Part shown: piece after piece, positions 1 through 5,686 of the stretch | How positions within the stretch are numbered: the first letter of the stretch is position 1 | Layout of the letters: each line of letters starts with the position of its first letter | NCBI GenBank assembly: GCA_013698285.1 | Contig: JACCVE010000270.1 | Location: 1-9,584, forward strand | DNA from: Chloroflexia bacterium | Lineage (GTDB): Bacteria; Chloroflexota; Chloroflexia; Thermomicrobiales; UBA6265 | Direction of reading: 5' to 3' | DNA: 9,584 bases | The notes under the pieces: generated by a model | Databases searched by the model: none | What the model was told of the DNA's origin: nothing | The model's input: the letters and a program-made list of their open reading frames with translations, nothing else | Made by a program: the position numbers and the translations under genes

Positions 1-589
1 GGGCTAACTCGACCACCACGGCACAGCCGATCCTGTTGTCGATGGCCTTGCCCGAGATGCGATCCGGATTGGCCAGGCGCCTGAGGGGCGCGTCATAGGC
101 GATCGCGTCGCCGACCCGCACCCCGAGGGCCGCGACGGCCTCGGACCCGTCGCAGCCGAGGTCGAGGTACAGGTCGCGAAGTGCGGGGGCGATCAGCCGC
201 TCCGCCGGGGGCGTGATGTGCCCGGCCTTGGCACCGATCACTCCGGGCAGTCCCCGGACCCGGACCGCGCGGCCCACCAGCAGGGTTTCGACCACCCCGC
301 CGACGCGTTCGAAGCGGATCATCCCGTCCGGTTCGATCGCCTTGACGATGGCGCCGATCTCGTCGGAGTGGGCGGCGATCATCAGCGAGGGTGTTCCTTC
401 CGGTCCCCGCAGCGTGGCGACGAGGTTGCCGAACGGGTCGATCTCCAGGTCATCGACGTGGTCCCGGAGATCGGCCTCCAGGCGGCGTACCAGCGCGTGC
501 TCGTGCCCGGACACGGCGTCGATGGCGCAATAGTCACCGGTCAGGGCGATCAAGCGCTCGGCCACCGCCGGGTCGTTCACCTTCTCCAC
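1..589 (-). CDS. M42 family metallopeptidase (glutamyl aminopeptidase/endoglucanase-M-like), 3' end cut by window
   Basis: A partial gene of 196 codons with no stop before the window edge. The family are cytosolic dinuclear-metal aminopeptidases that trim peptides, often as dodecamers. Visible hallmarks, numbered from the chosen start, are the N-terminal helix with VSGHE (26-30), the metal and catalytic segment AAHSDEIGAIV (72-82) with His74 and Asp76 of the HxD motif, the inserted PA/PDZ-like beta domain (about 85-175) with KAGHITPPAER (121-131), and KAIDNRIGCAV (181-191), where Asp184 should bridge the two metals. The later metal ligands and catalytic Glu lie outside the window. I chose GTG at 589 because GAAAGG (596-601) is well placed as a ribosome binding site and homology begins just after it. 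An in-frame ATG at 682 would add 31 residues of non-family sequence and has no ribosome binding site. The gene is divergent from the EF-G gene. Family assignment is firm; substrate preference is not known. Confidence 0.88.
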   Translation of the reverse strand, partial: MEKVNDPAVAERLIALTGDYCAIDAVSGHEHALVRRLEADLRDHVDDLEIDPFGNLVATLRGPEGTPSLMIAAHSDEIGAIVKAIEPDGMIRFERVGGVVETLLVGRAVRVRGLPGVIGAKAGHITPPAERLIAPALRDLYLDLGCDGSEAVAALGVRVGDAIAYDAPLRRLANPDRISGKAIDNRIGCAVVVELA

Positions 590-949
590 GGGATGCCTTT
601 CGTGCCCGGAAAACCCGGGTCGTCGCTCGCTCGCGGTGGCACGCTTGCCCGTCGCGTTGTTCTCCGTATAATAGGCCACCATTTCGGCACCGATGCCCGG
701 CGCCGTCAGGGATCACGCCCATCGCCTAACTGGCGTTCCCCGCCCAGCTCGGGAAGAATCGTCGGCCCCGGCATCGGGCCGAACGAGAGCGGGAGGGGGA
801 CCGGGGTCATCGGCAGAGACGAGGGTGTCAGGGTCAGCCCGGCACGGGGCACAGCCACCATCCATCGGCACATCGAGGTGCAGGACCGTCACGCGGGTTC
901 GATCCCGGTCACGGCGGGGCCGGGAGAGTGAAGGCGTTGGGAGGCAGCC
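590..949. other. Divergent intergenic region with leader hairpin
   Basis: These 360 bp separate the M42 and EF-G genes. They hold the putative promoter at 645-672 and a hairpin at 762-782 (7-bp stem TCGGCCC/GGGCCGA, 7-nt loop, no T-run after it). A short CGGG-TTCGAT-CCCG element at 894-907 resembles a tRNA T-arm but belongs to no complete tRNA. The plus-strand open frame that crosses most of the region (from 218) reads antisense through the M42 gene and looks like a shadow. I recognise no riboswitch class here. Confidence 0.4.
645..672 (+). promoter_or_regulatory. Putative sigma70-type promoter for the EF-G2 gene (possibly bidirectional)
   Basis: A perfect TATAAT lies at 667-672 with TTGCCC at 645-650, a 16-bp spacer. 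Transcription would begin near 679, giving a leader of about 270 nt before the EF-G ATG at 950. The same AT-rich spot reads TATTAT (673 to 668) on the minus strand and could serve the M42 gene with a leader of about 70 nt, but I see no good minus-strand -35 box. In this GC-rich sequence such an AT-rich hexamer stands out, yet one perfect -10 with a modest -35 is only moderate evidence. Confidence 0.4.
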
Positions 950-3037
950 ATGCGGCAGTTCTCGGCAGACCAGATCCGGAACGTCGGCTTTTTCTCGCAC
1001 GGGGGCGCCGGCAAGACCTCCCTCACCGAGGCCTTGCTCTTCGACACCGGCCTGACCAAGCGCCTGGGGCGGGTGGAAGACGGCACGACGACCTCCGACT
1101 TTGACCCCGACGAGATCAAGCGACACCATTCCGTCAGCACCGCCATCGTCCCGATCGAGTGGCGGGAGACGAAGGTCAATATCCTCGACCCGCCCGGCTT
1201 CGCTGATTTCCTCGGCGAGGCGACGGCCGCCCTCCGAGTCTGCGACGCGGCGGTGATCCTGCTGGACGCGTCCGCCGGGGTGGAAGTCGGGACCGAGCAG
1301 GTCTGGCAGATGGCGGCCGATCGCGACCTCCCTCGCCTCCTCTTCATCAATAAGATGGACCGCGAGAACGCCGATTTCGATCGAGCCCTGACCTCGGCCC
1401 GGGACGCGTTCGGGCCCTCGGTGGCGCCGATCCAGTTCCCGATCGGCCGTGAGAAAGGATTTAAGGGCTTCGTGAACCTGCTGGACGAGCAGGCCCTGAC
1501 GTTCCACGACAACCACGACGGCGGCTTCGAGGTCGGCCCCATCCCCGAGGAGTTAGAAGATACCTGTCGCGCCTACCGGCTCCAGCTGATCGAGGCGATC
1601 GCCGAGCAGGACGAGGACTTGCTGGCCCGATACCTCGATGACCAGGTGATCACCCGAGAGGAACTCGTGGCGGGGCTCCGCACCTGTGTCGAGGCGGGTT
1701 GCGTCATCCCCGTGCTCTGCGGCGCGGCGACGGGAAACAGGGGCATGCAGCCGCTGTTGGACGCCATCGTCGATTACGTCCCGGCGGCCTCGAAGCATCG
1801 CGAGGCGCTCGCCGGGCACACCAGCGACCCCGCGTTGGCCTCTGATCCGGACGGTCCCCTGGCCGCGATCGCCTTCAAGACCGTGGCCGATCCCCACGTC
1901 GGCCGGGTGACCTACCTCCGGGTGCTGTCTGGCACCTTGCGATCCAACAGCCACGTCACCAACGCCTCAAAGGACGCCCACGAACGAGTCGGTCACCTCT
2001 TCTACGTCCGTGGCAAGGACCACGTCCCGGTCGATCAGGCCGGCGCGGGCGACCTGGTCGCGGTGGCCAAGTTGGGCTCCGTCGCGACCGGGGACACGAT
2101 TTGCGGCGAGGGTAAGCACGACACCGTCGAGGGGATCGCGTTTCCCGACCCGGCGTACTCGGCGGCGGTCAATCCGAAGACGAAGGGCGACCTCGACAAG
2201 ATGGGTCAGGCCCTGCAGCGCATCGTCGAGGAGGACCCGTCGCTGCGGCTGTCCCGGGACCCGCGGACCGGGGAGATGATCCTGAGCGGGCTGGGTGAAC
2301 CCCATATCCAGATCGCCCTGGACCGGATGACCAGGCGATACAACGTCCACGTTGACCTCGGCTTGCCTCGCGTCGCCTACCGGGAGACGGTCACCGGCAA
2401 GGCCGTCAGCGAGCACAAGCACAAGAAGCAGACGGGGGGAGCCGGTCAGTACGGTCACGTCGTCCTGGAGATCGAGCCACTCCCCGACGAGGAATTCACC
2501 TTCGTCGAACGGGTCGTCGGCGGTTCCGTGCCCCGGAACTTCTACCCGGCGGTCGAGAAGGGCGTCCGGGAGGCGATCGAGGCCGGGCCGCTGGCCGGAT
2601 ACCCGATCACCAATGTCCGGGTCACCCTGACCGACGGCTCGTTCCACGCCGTGGACTCCAACGAGATGGCCTTCAAGATCGCCGCCCGGGAGGCCGTCAA
2701 GAAGGGGATGCTGGCGGCCAAGCCGACCCTGTTGGAGCCAGTCCTGCGGATCTGGGTGACGGTGCCAGAAGCGATGCTGGGCGACGTGATGGGCGATCTG
2801 AACGCCAAGCGGGCCCATGTCGCCGGCATGACCCCGGCCGAGCACGGGTTGACCACGATCGAGGCGACGGTCCCGGCCGCCGAGGTCCAGCGCTACGCGA
2901 CCGACCTCCGGTCGATGACCCAGGGCCGTGGCACCTTCCGGACCGCCTCGGACCACTACCAACCCGTCCCGCCCCAGATCGCCGAGCAGATCCGGGCGGA
3001 CGCCGAGACAAACGCCCACCACCACGACGCGGCCTGA
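950..3037 (+). CDS. Elongation factor G-like translational GTPase (EF-G2/FusA2 paralogue)
   Basis: A 695-residue protein, full length for EF-G. Motifs: P-loop HGGAGKT (17-23), switch II DPPGF (80-84), NKMD (134-137), G5-like CGAA (257-260), domain II around 303-395, domain III with GLGEPHIQIAL (447-457), domain IV from about 473 with the loop KQTGGAGQYGHV (492-503), and domain V (about 597-670). Differences from canonical EF-G mark it as the paralogue branch: GGAGKT instead of DAGKT, a switch I built on DFDPDEIKRHHSVSTA rather than the usual RGITI core, and Phe84 where EF-G has the catalytic switch II His (DTPGH). Canonical EF-G drives ribosomal translocation in the cytosol; the role of this paralogue group is less clear and may be partial, slow or stress-related. 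The start is ATG with GGGAGG at 939-944, five bases upstream. The C-terminus is His-rich (AHHHDAA). No rpsL, rpsG or tuf genes adjoin it, unlike the str-operon fusA. Family call is firm; function is inferred. Confidence 0.92.
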   Translation: MRQFSADQIRNVGFFSHGGAGKTSLTEALLFDTGLTKRLGRVEDGTTTSDFDPDEIKRHHSVSTAIVPIEWRETKVNILDPPGFADFLGEATAALRVCDAAVILLDASAGVEVGTEQVWQMAADRDLPRLLFINKMDRENADFDRALTSARDAFGPSVAPIQFPIGREKGFKGFVNLLDEQALTFHDNHDGGFEVGPIPEELEDTCRAYRLQLIEAIAEQDEDLLARYLDDQVITREELVAGLRTCVEAGCVIPVLCGAATGNRGMQPLLDAIVDYVPAASKHREALAGHTSDPALASDPDGPLAAIAFKTVADPHVGRVTYLRVLSGTLRSNSHVTNASKDAHERVGHLFYVRGKDHVPVDQAGAGDLVAVAKLGSVATGDTICGEGKHDTVEGIAFPDPAYSAAVNPKTKGDLDKMGQALQRIVEEDPSLRLSRDPRTGEMILSGLGEPHIQIALDRMTRRYNVHVDLGLPRVAYRETVTGKAVSEHKHKKQTGGAGQYGHVVLEIEPLPDEEFTFVERVVGGSVPRNFYPAVEKGVREAIEAGPLAGYPITNVRVTLTDGSFHAVDSNEMAFKIAAREAVKKGMLAAKPTLLEPVLRIWVTVPEAMLGDVMGDLNAKRAHVAGMTPAEHGLTTIEATVPAAEVQRYATDLRSMTQGRGTFRTASDHYQPVPPQIAEQIRADAETNAHHHDAA

Positions 3038-3076
3038 ACGGGCGGCGATCGATCGCGTCGTCACGCCCCACCGCTC

Positions 3077-3109
3077 GCTCGCCGCCGGAGCACCGATCTG
3101 GCGGCGAGT
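3077..3109 (+). terminator. Possible terminator hairpin downstream of EF-G2 gene
   Basis: CTCGCCGCC (3078-3086) pairs with GGCGGCGAG (3100-3108) around a 13-nt loop, with one further G-T pair. No T-run follows, so intrinsic termination is uncertain. A perfect 12-bp palindrome, GCGATCGATCGC, lies closer to the stop codon at 3045-3056. The rest of the gap to 3257 shows no promoter that I trust for the next gene. Confidence 0.3.
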
Positions 3110-3257
3110 CGGTGGCCGGTCGAGCCCAAATCCATCGGTGGTCCCGACCCCGTTAGAGACAGCCCGTCAGGCTGGTACCGATGGTCGGCTTGGCGTACCC
3201 TGTCTTGCCAGCGGGTGAACGGACAGATCGAGCGTGGCCAGGGCTGAGGTTTGGTGA

Positions 3258-3674
3258 ATGGTGGGGACGGCGACGGTGAAGCGGGACACGTACGAGATCG
3301 TCTTCGACGGCGGGGCACTGGGAAATCCCGGCAAGGGGTACGGGAGCTACCAGATCACGGCGCCGGACGGGGCGATGACCCGGGATCGGCTGGACTACGG
3401 AGACGGTGTCACGAACAACCAGGCCGAGTACCGGACGCTGATCGCGGCCCTGCGACGACTCTCGTTCACCCTGGGTGCCGGTGCCGGCTCGGCGAACGTG
3501 ATCGTCCGGGGTGATAGCCAGCTCGTCCTGTACCAGGTCCAGGGCACGTGGAAGGTCAAGACGGAAGGGCTCCGGCCCTTGCACCGGCAAGCAGCGGACC
3601 TCGTCGGGCAGTTCGGACGGGTCGATCTCGTCTGGCACGCTCGCAAGCACAGCGTCAGCGTACTGGGCCATTGA
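3258..3674 (+). CDS. RNase HI-type (RNase H fold) protein, short C-terminus
   Basis: A 138-residue protein with an RNase H fold. RNase HI cuts the RNA strand of RNA-DNA hybrids using four acidic residues and two metal ions. Three are visible: Asp17 in FDGGALGNPG (16-25), Glu57 in TNNQAEY (52-58), and Asp86 in VRGDSQLV (83-90), followed by the typical QVQGTWKVK strand and helix (93-101). The fourth, normally in a C-terminal NxxAD or equivalent helix, is not there: the protein stops after VWHARKHSVSVLGH (125-138). This resembles the bacterial/archaeal 'RNase HI family' rather than E. coli RnhA. The ATG at 3258 has GAGG at 3246-3249 as ribosome binding site; GTG at 3261 is an alternative. The reading frames after the stop give no continuation of the helix, so a simple frameshift is unlikely. 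The stop codon sits inside the next promoter. Fold is firm; activity is less certain. Confidence 0.8.
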   Translation: MVGTATVKRDTYEIVFDGGALGNPGKGYGSYQITAPDGAMTRDRLDYGDGVTNNQAEYRTLIAALRRLSFTLGAGAGSANVIVRGDSQLVLYQVQGTWKVKTEGLRPLHRQAADLVGQFGRVDLVWHARKHSVSVLGH

Positions 3675-3700
3675 CGGCCCCCGGGCCAGCTTCGTATACT
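3671..3700 (+). promoter_or_regulatory. Promoter of tRNA-Val
   Basis: TTGACG (3671-3676) and TATACT (3695-3700) are separated by 18 bp. Transcription should begin near 3707, about 18 nt before the tRNA. The -35 box overlaps the TGA stop (3672-3674) of the RNase H gene. Both boxes match sigma70 consensus at five of six positions. Confidence 0.75.
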
Positions 3701-3724
3701 CACCGCGTCCCGCAAGGGACGAGC

Positions 3725-3798
3725 GGGCGGCTAGCTCAGTTGGTTAGAGCGCCACGTTGACATCGTGGAGGTCACTGGTTCGAGTCCAGTGTCGCCCA
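3725..3798 (+). tRNA. tRNA-Val (anticodon GAC)
   Basis: The 74-nt cloverleaf folds completely. Acceptor stem GGGCGGC/GTCGCCC has one G-T pair. The D-arm is GCTC/GAGC around AGTTGGTTA. The anticodon stem CCACG/CGTGG encloses loop TTGACAT with anticodon GAC at 3759-3761. The variable loop is AGGTC, the T-arm ACTGG/CCAGT with loop TTCGAGT, and the discriminator A3798. It decodes GUC (and GUU by wobble), fitting the many GTC valine codons in the neighbouring genes. The sequence continues CCG, so the CCA tail is not fully encoded and must be added by the CCA-adding enzyme. It is a single tRNA with its own promoter upstream and hairpin terminator downstream. Confidence 0.97.
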
Positions 3799-3819
3799 CC
3801 GGAGACACCACCGGTGCTG

Positions 3820-3850
3820 ACGGCCACCCATCTACGGGTGGCCGTTCGCG
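3820..3850 (+). terminator. Intrinsic terminator of tRNA-Val
   Basis: ACGGCCACCC (3820-3829) and GGGTGGCCGT (3836-3845) form a perfect 10-bp stem with a 6-nt loop, ATCTAC. Only a short interrupted T stretch (TTCGCGTTCG) follows, typical of GC-rich genomes. It begins 22 nt after the mature tRNA end. Confidence 0.7.
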
Positions 3851-3873
3851 TTCGCCCCACGTCTCCTGGGCGG

Positions 3874-3903
3874 TTGACGCCGCCGCGCCTCGGTCGGTAT
3901 CCT
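3874..3903 (+). promoter_or_regulatory. Promoter of the D-Ala-D-Ala carboxypeptidase gene
   Basis: TTGACG (3874-3879) and TATCCT (3898-3903) have an 18-bp spacer, the same arrangement and the same -35 hexamer as the tRNA-Val promoter 200 bp upstream. Predicted start is near 3910, giving a leader of about 65 nt before the ATG at 3975. Confidence 0.65.
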
Positions 3904-3974
3904 CAAAGACAGCGACGACTCGCGTGGAGTGACAAGGACGACGGGCCGGGACAGACCGGCCGGGGAAGGGTGAC

Positions 3975-5183
3975 ATGGGTCAGTCCGGGGATCGATGGTG
4001 GAGGGCGGTGTGTCGCGGCTTTGCCGTGGTGGTCCTCGGCACGCTCCTTCTCGCCCCCCGTCTTCCGGTCTCGGCCCAGGAGGTCCCGGAACTCAAGGTC
4101 AACAGCGCCCAGTACATCGTCATCGACGCCGGCACCGGGGAAATCTTCGCCCAGCGCGGGGCGAATGACCGGGCCGCCATGGCCAGCTTGACCAAGGTCT
4201 TCACCGCGATCGAGGCCATCGAGGCCGCCCCGGGCGAGACGATCCTCGAGACTAGCGAAGACGACCTGCTCGACGCCAACAACTCGCTGATGGGCTTCGA
4301 CGCGGGCGAGCGCCTCCGGTTGGAAGAATTGCTCTATGGGCTGATGCTGCCCTCTGGGAATGACGCCGCGCTGGCGATTGCCCGGAACCTGGGCGGTCAG
4401 CCGGGTGATGATCCCGAACGGGCGGTGCGGCGGTTCGTCGACCGGATGAACCAGCGAGTCATCGACATGGGACTGCGCGACACGCACCTGGTCAACCCGC
4501 ACGGATGGGGCGTCCCCGACCACTACACGAGTCCCCATGACCTGGCCACATTCGTGATGTACGCGTTGCGCTATCCCCGCTTCGTGGAACTGATCTCGGC
4601 CGAGACGTACGAGACCGCGGAAGGGTTTCAGCTCCGGAACAATAACCGGCTGCTGACCGATCTGGACTATCCCGATCTCGTCGGTGGCAAGACGGGCTAC
4701 GACTGGGACGCGGGCTGGTGCCTGATCGAGGTCGCCGAACGAGACGGCAGCACGATGATCTCGGTCACCTTCGACGGCGTACACGATAACGGTGACTGGT
4801 ACGACGACAACCGTGTCCTGCTCGACTATGCCTTCGACCAGAAGTCCGCCCGGGACGCGGCCGATGACCAAATCACCGGTGAGCGGGTGTCGTTCCTCGA
4901 CCCGGATGCCGCCGTGATCGGCCGAGGCGCCGCCAGCGGCGCCGTCCTCGGGACACTGCCCGACCCAGTGGTCCTCGGCCTGTCCGCTCCGGGACCGGCG
5001 GGCGGGAATCCGGCGCCGGTGCCATCGGTGGTGAGACCGCCCCCGGGCGGCCTGACCCCGGCGGGCGGGCTGGATGCCAGGATGTTGCCGGCCCTCCTCG
5101 TGGCCGTGTCCATCATCGGTGGGCAAGGGGTGAAGTCGGCGGTGCGTCACCGGGAACAACGCCGGCGATTCCAGCCGTCCTGA
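3975..5183 (+). CDS. D-alanyl-D-alanine carboxypeptidase, peptidase family S11 (DacA/DacF-like)
   Basis: A 402-residue extracytoplasmic penicillin-binding protein that removes the terminal D-Ala from peptidoglycan stem peptides. A signal sequence spans about 14-34 (hydrophobic GFAVVVLGTLLLAP, then PVSA|QE as likely cleavage site). The catalytic domain (about 40-290) has all three active-site motifs: SLTK (71-74, nucleophile Ser71, Lys74), SGN (127-129) and KTG (239-241). A Gly/Pro-rich stretch (338-365) follows, then one hydrophobic segment (369-382) and a basic tail (KSAVRHREQRRRF). This suggests a C-terminal membrane anchor with its tail inside, in place of the amphipathic helix of PBP5. 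The usual beta-rich C-terminal domain is short or absent. The start ATG has GAAGG (3965-3969) five bases upstream. It is transcribed from its own promoter and followed by the thrS leader. Family is certain; the anchor topology is inferred. Confidence 0.93.
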   Translation: MGQSGDRWWRAVCRGFAVVVLGTLLLAPRLPVSAQEVPELKVNSAQYIVIDAGTGEIFAQRGANDRAAMASLTKVFTAIEAIEAAPGETILETSEDDLLDANNSLMGFDAGERLRLEELLYGLMLPSGNDAALAIARNLGGQPGDDPERAVRRFVDRMNQRVIDMGLRDTHLVNPHGWGVPDHYTSPHDLATFVMYALRYPRFVELISAETYETAEGFQLRNNNRLLTDLDYPDLVGGKTGYDWDAGWCLIEVAERDGSTMISVTFDGVHDNGDWYDDNRVLLDYAFDQKSARDAADDQITGERVSFLDPDAAVIGRGAASGAVLGTLPDPVVLGLSAPGPAGGNPAPVPSVVRPPPGGLTPAGGLDARMLPALLVAVSIIGGQGVKSAVRHREQRRRFQPS

Positions 5184-5213
5184 CCGGTCGGCCCCGACGA
5201 TGTCGTCGCCGGT
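5183..5213 (+). terminator. Weak hairpin at the end of the carboxypeptidase gene
   Basis: CGACG (5195-5199) and CGTCG (5204-5208) form a 5-bp stem around ATGT. ACCGG (5183-5187) and CCGGT (5209-5213) can extend it, with a 7-nt bulge on the left side. There is no T-run. It may aid termination or RNA stability. Between it and the thrS promoter at 5322 I see only the inverted repeat described in the findings. Confidence 0.25.
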
Positions 5214-5321
5214 GGCGGTGTGACACAACGATGTGCACCGCGTGCCTAACCGTGCCGTGCGCCTGGCGTCTCACACGCTGCGATGCGATACCGTGGGTCA
5301 CACCCCGCCGGTGACTGATAT

Positions 5322-5350
5322 TTGACACTCCCGGGCACCGGGCCTACCAT
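5322..5350 (+). promoter_or_regulatory. Promoter of the thrS T-box transcript
   Basis: A perfect TTGACA (5322-5327) is followed after exactly 17 bp by TACCAT (5345-5350). Transcription should start around 5357-5358, about a dozen bases before the base of T-box Stem I. It lies about 335 bp upstream of the thrS start codon, so the whole leader is transcribed. Confidence 0.8.
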
Positions 5351-5370
5351 GGTGGTCACAGACGAACACG

Positions 5371-5622
5371 ATCCCGGCGAGCAGGACGAGTATCGCCAGC
5401 GACGCGCGAGAGAGAGACCGGCCATTCGGTGTGAGGCTGGTTCGCTGCGGTCGGCGAGAAGACCCCCTGTGAGGGAGCCGCCCAACGGGCACCCGCCCAC
5501 GTAAGCTGGCTCGGCTGGCCCCGTTACCGGCCGCTTCGAGCGGCGTCCCCGAGGGCGCCGGAACGAGGGTGGAACCACGTCGACCCGGCGTCCCTACGAG
5601 GATGCCGGGTCGCTGTCGTTTT
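5371..5622 (+). promoter_or_regulatory. Threonine T-box leader (tRNA-Thr-sensing riboswitch) controlling thrS
   Basis: T-box leaders bind a tRNA by its anticodon and probe its 3' end; uncharged tRNA favours antitermination. Stem I base: TCCC (5372-5375)/GGGA (5473-5476). A K-turn-like internal loop follows (GGCGA on the 5' side, TGA on the 3' side), then CAGG (5382-5385)/CCTG (5466-5469). The specifier loop has the loop E signature AGTA (5389-5392) opposite GAA (5458-5460), then specifier codon ACC (5462-5464), threonine. Above it are TCGCC/GGCGA (5393-5397/5453-5457) and AGCGA/TCGCT (5398-5402/5442-5446). The apical hairpin ACCGGCC/GGCTGGT (5417-5423/5435-5441) carries GGTGTGA, like the distal loop of known T-boxes. 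Stem III is GCCGCT/AGCGGC (5530-5544). The T-box core is AACGAGGGTGGAACCACG (5562-5579). Antiterminator: AGGG (5566-5569)/CCCT (5592-5595), bulge TGGAACC (5570-5576), ACG (5577-5579)/CGT (5589-5591). Specifier, core and downstream gene agree on threonine. Confidence 0.95.
5581..5622 (+). terminator. T-box-controlled intrinsic terminator
   Basis: CGACCCGGCGTCC (5581-5593) pairs with GGATGCCGGGTCG (5600-5612) in a 13-bp stem with one G-T pair and a 6-nt loop; CTGTCGTTTT follows. Its left arm and loop contain CGTCCCT (5589-5595), which is also the right arm of the antiterminator, so the two structures exclude each other. The thrS coding region begins 65 bases after the T stretch. Confidence 0.88.
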
Positions 5623-5686
5623 CCTGCCCGCGACCGTGCCGGCGCCCTGGCCCGTGACGGTCCATCGACACGTGAGGAGGCTCCCC

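Noticed and set aside
590..682. ATG at 682 as start of the M42 gene
   Set aside because: The added 31 residues do not resemble the family, no Shine-Dalgarno sequence precedes it, and it would lie upstream of the likely minus-strand promoter -10.
893..909. T-arm-like element (GGGTTCGATCCCGG) suggesting a tRNA upstream of the EF-G gene
   Set aside because: No D-arm, anticodon arm or acceptor stem can be assembled around it, and a standard 5-bp T-stem with a 7-nt loop has a mismatch. Most likely chance, or at most a remnant.
218..931. Open plus-strand frame of 237 codons before the EF-G gene
   Set aside because: Its first half is antisense to the M42 gene, whose protein shows clear family motifs. 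The translation is Arg/Gly/Pro-rich without recognisable motifs.
1967..3064. Long minus-strand open frame (365 codons) antisense to the EF-G gene
   Set aside because: Shadow of high-GC codon bias; no motifs and no ribosome binding site, while the plus strand encodes a full EF-G.
3195..3201. TACCCT as a -10 box for the RNase H gene
   Set aside because: No acceptable -35 hexamer lies 16-18 bp upstream; the match is too weak to report as a promoter.
3903..5228. Minus-strand open frame (441 codons) across the carboxypeptidase gene
   Set aside because: Antisense to a gene with all three S11 active-site motifs; the translation is low-complexity and unrecognisable.
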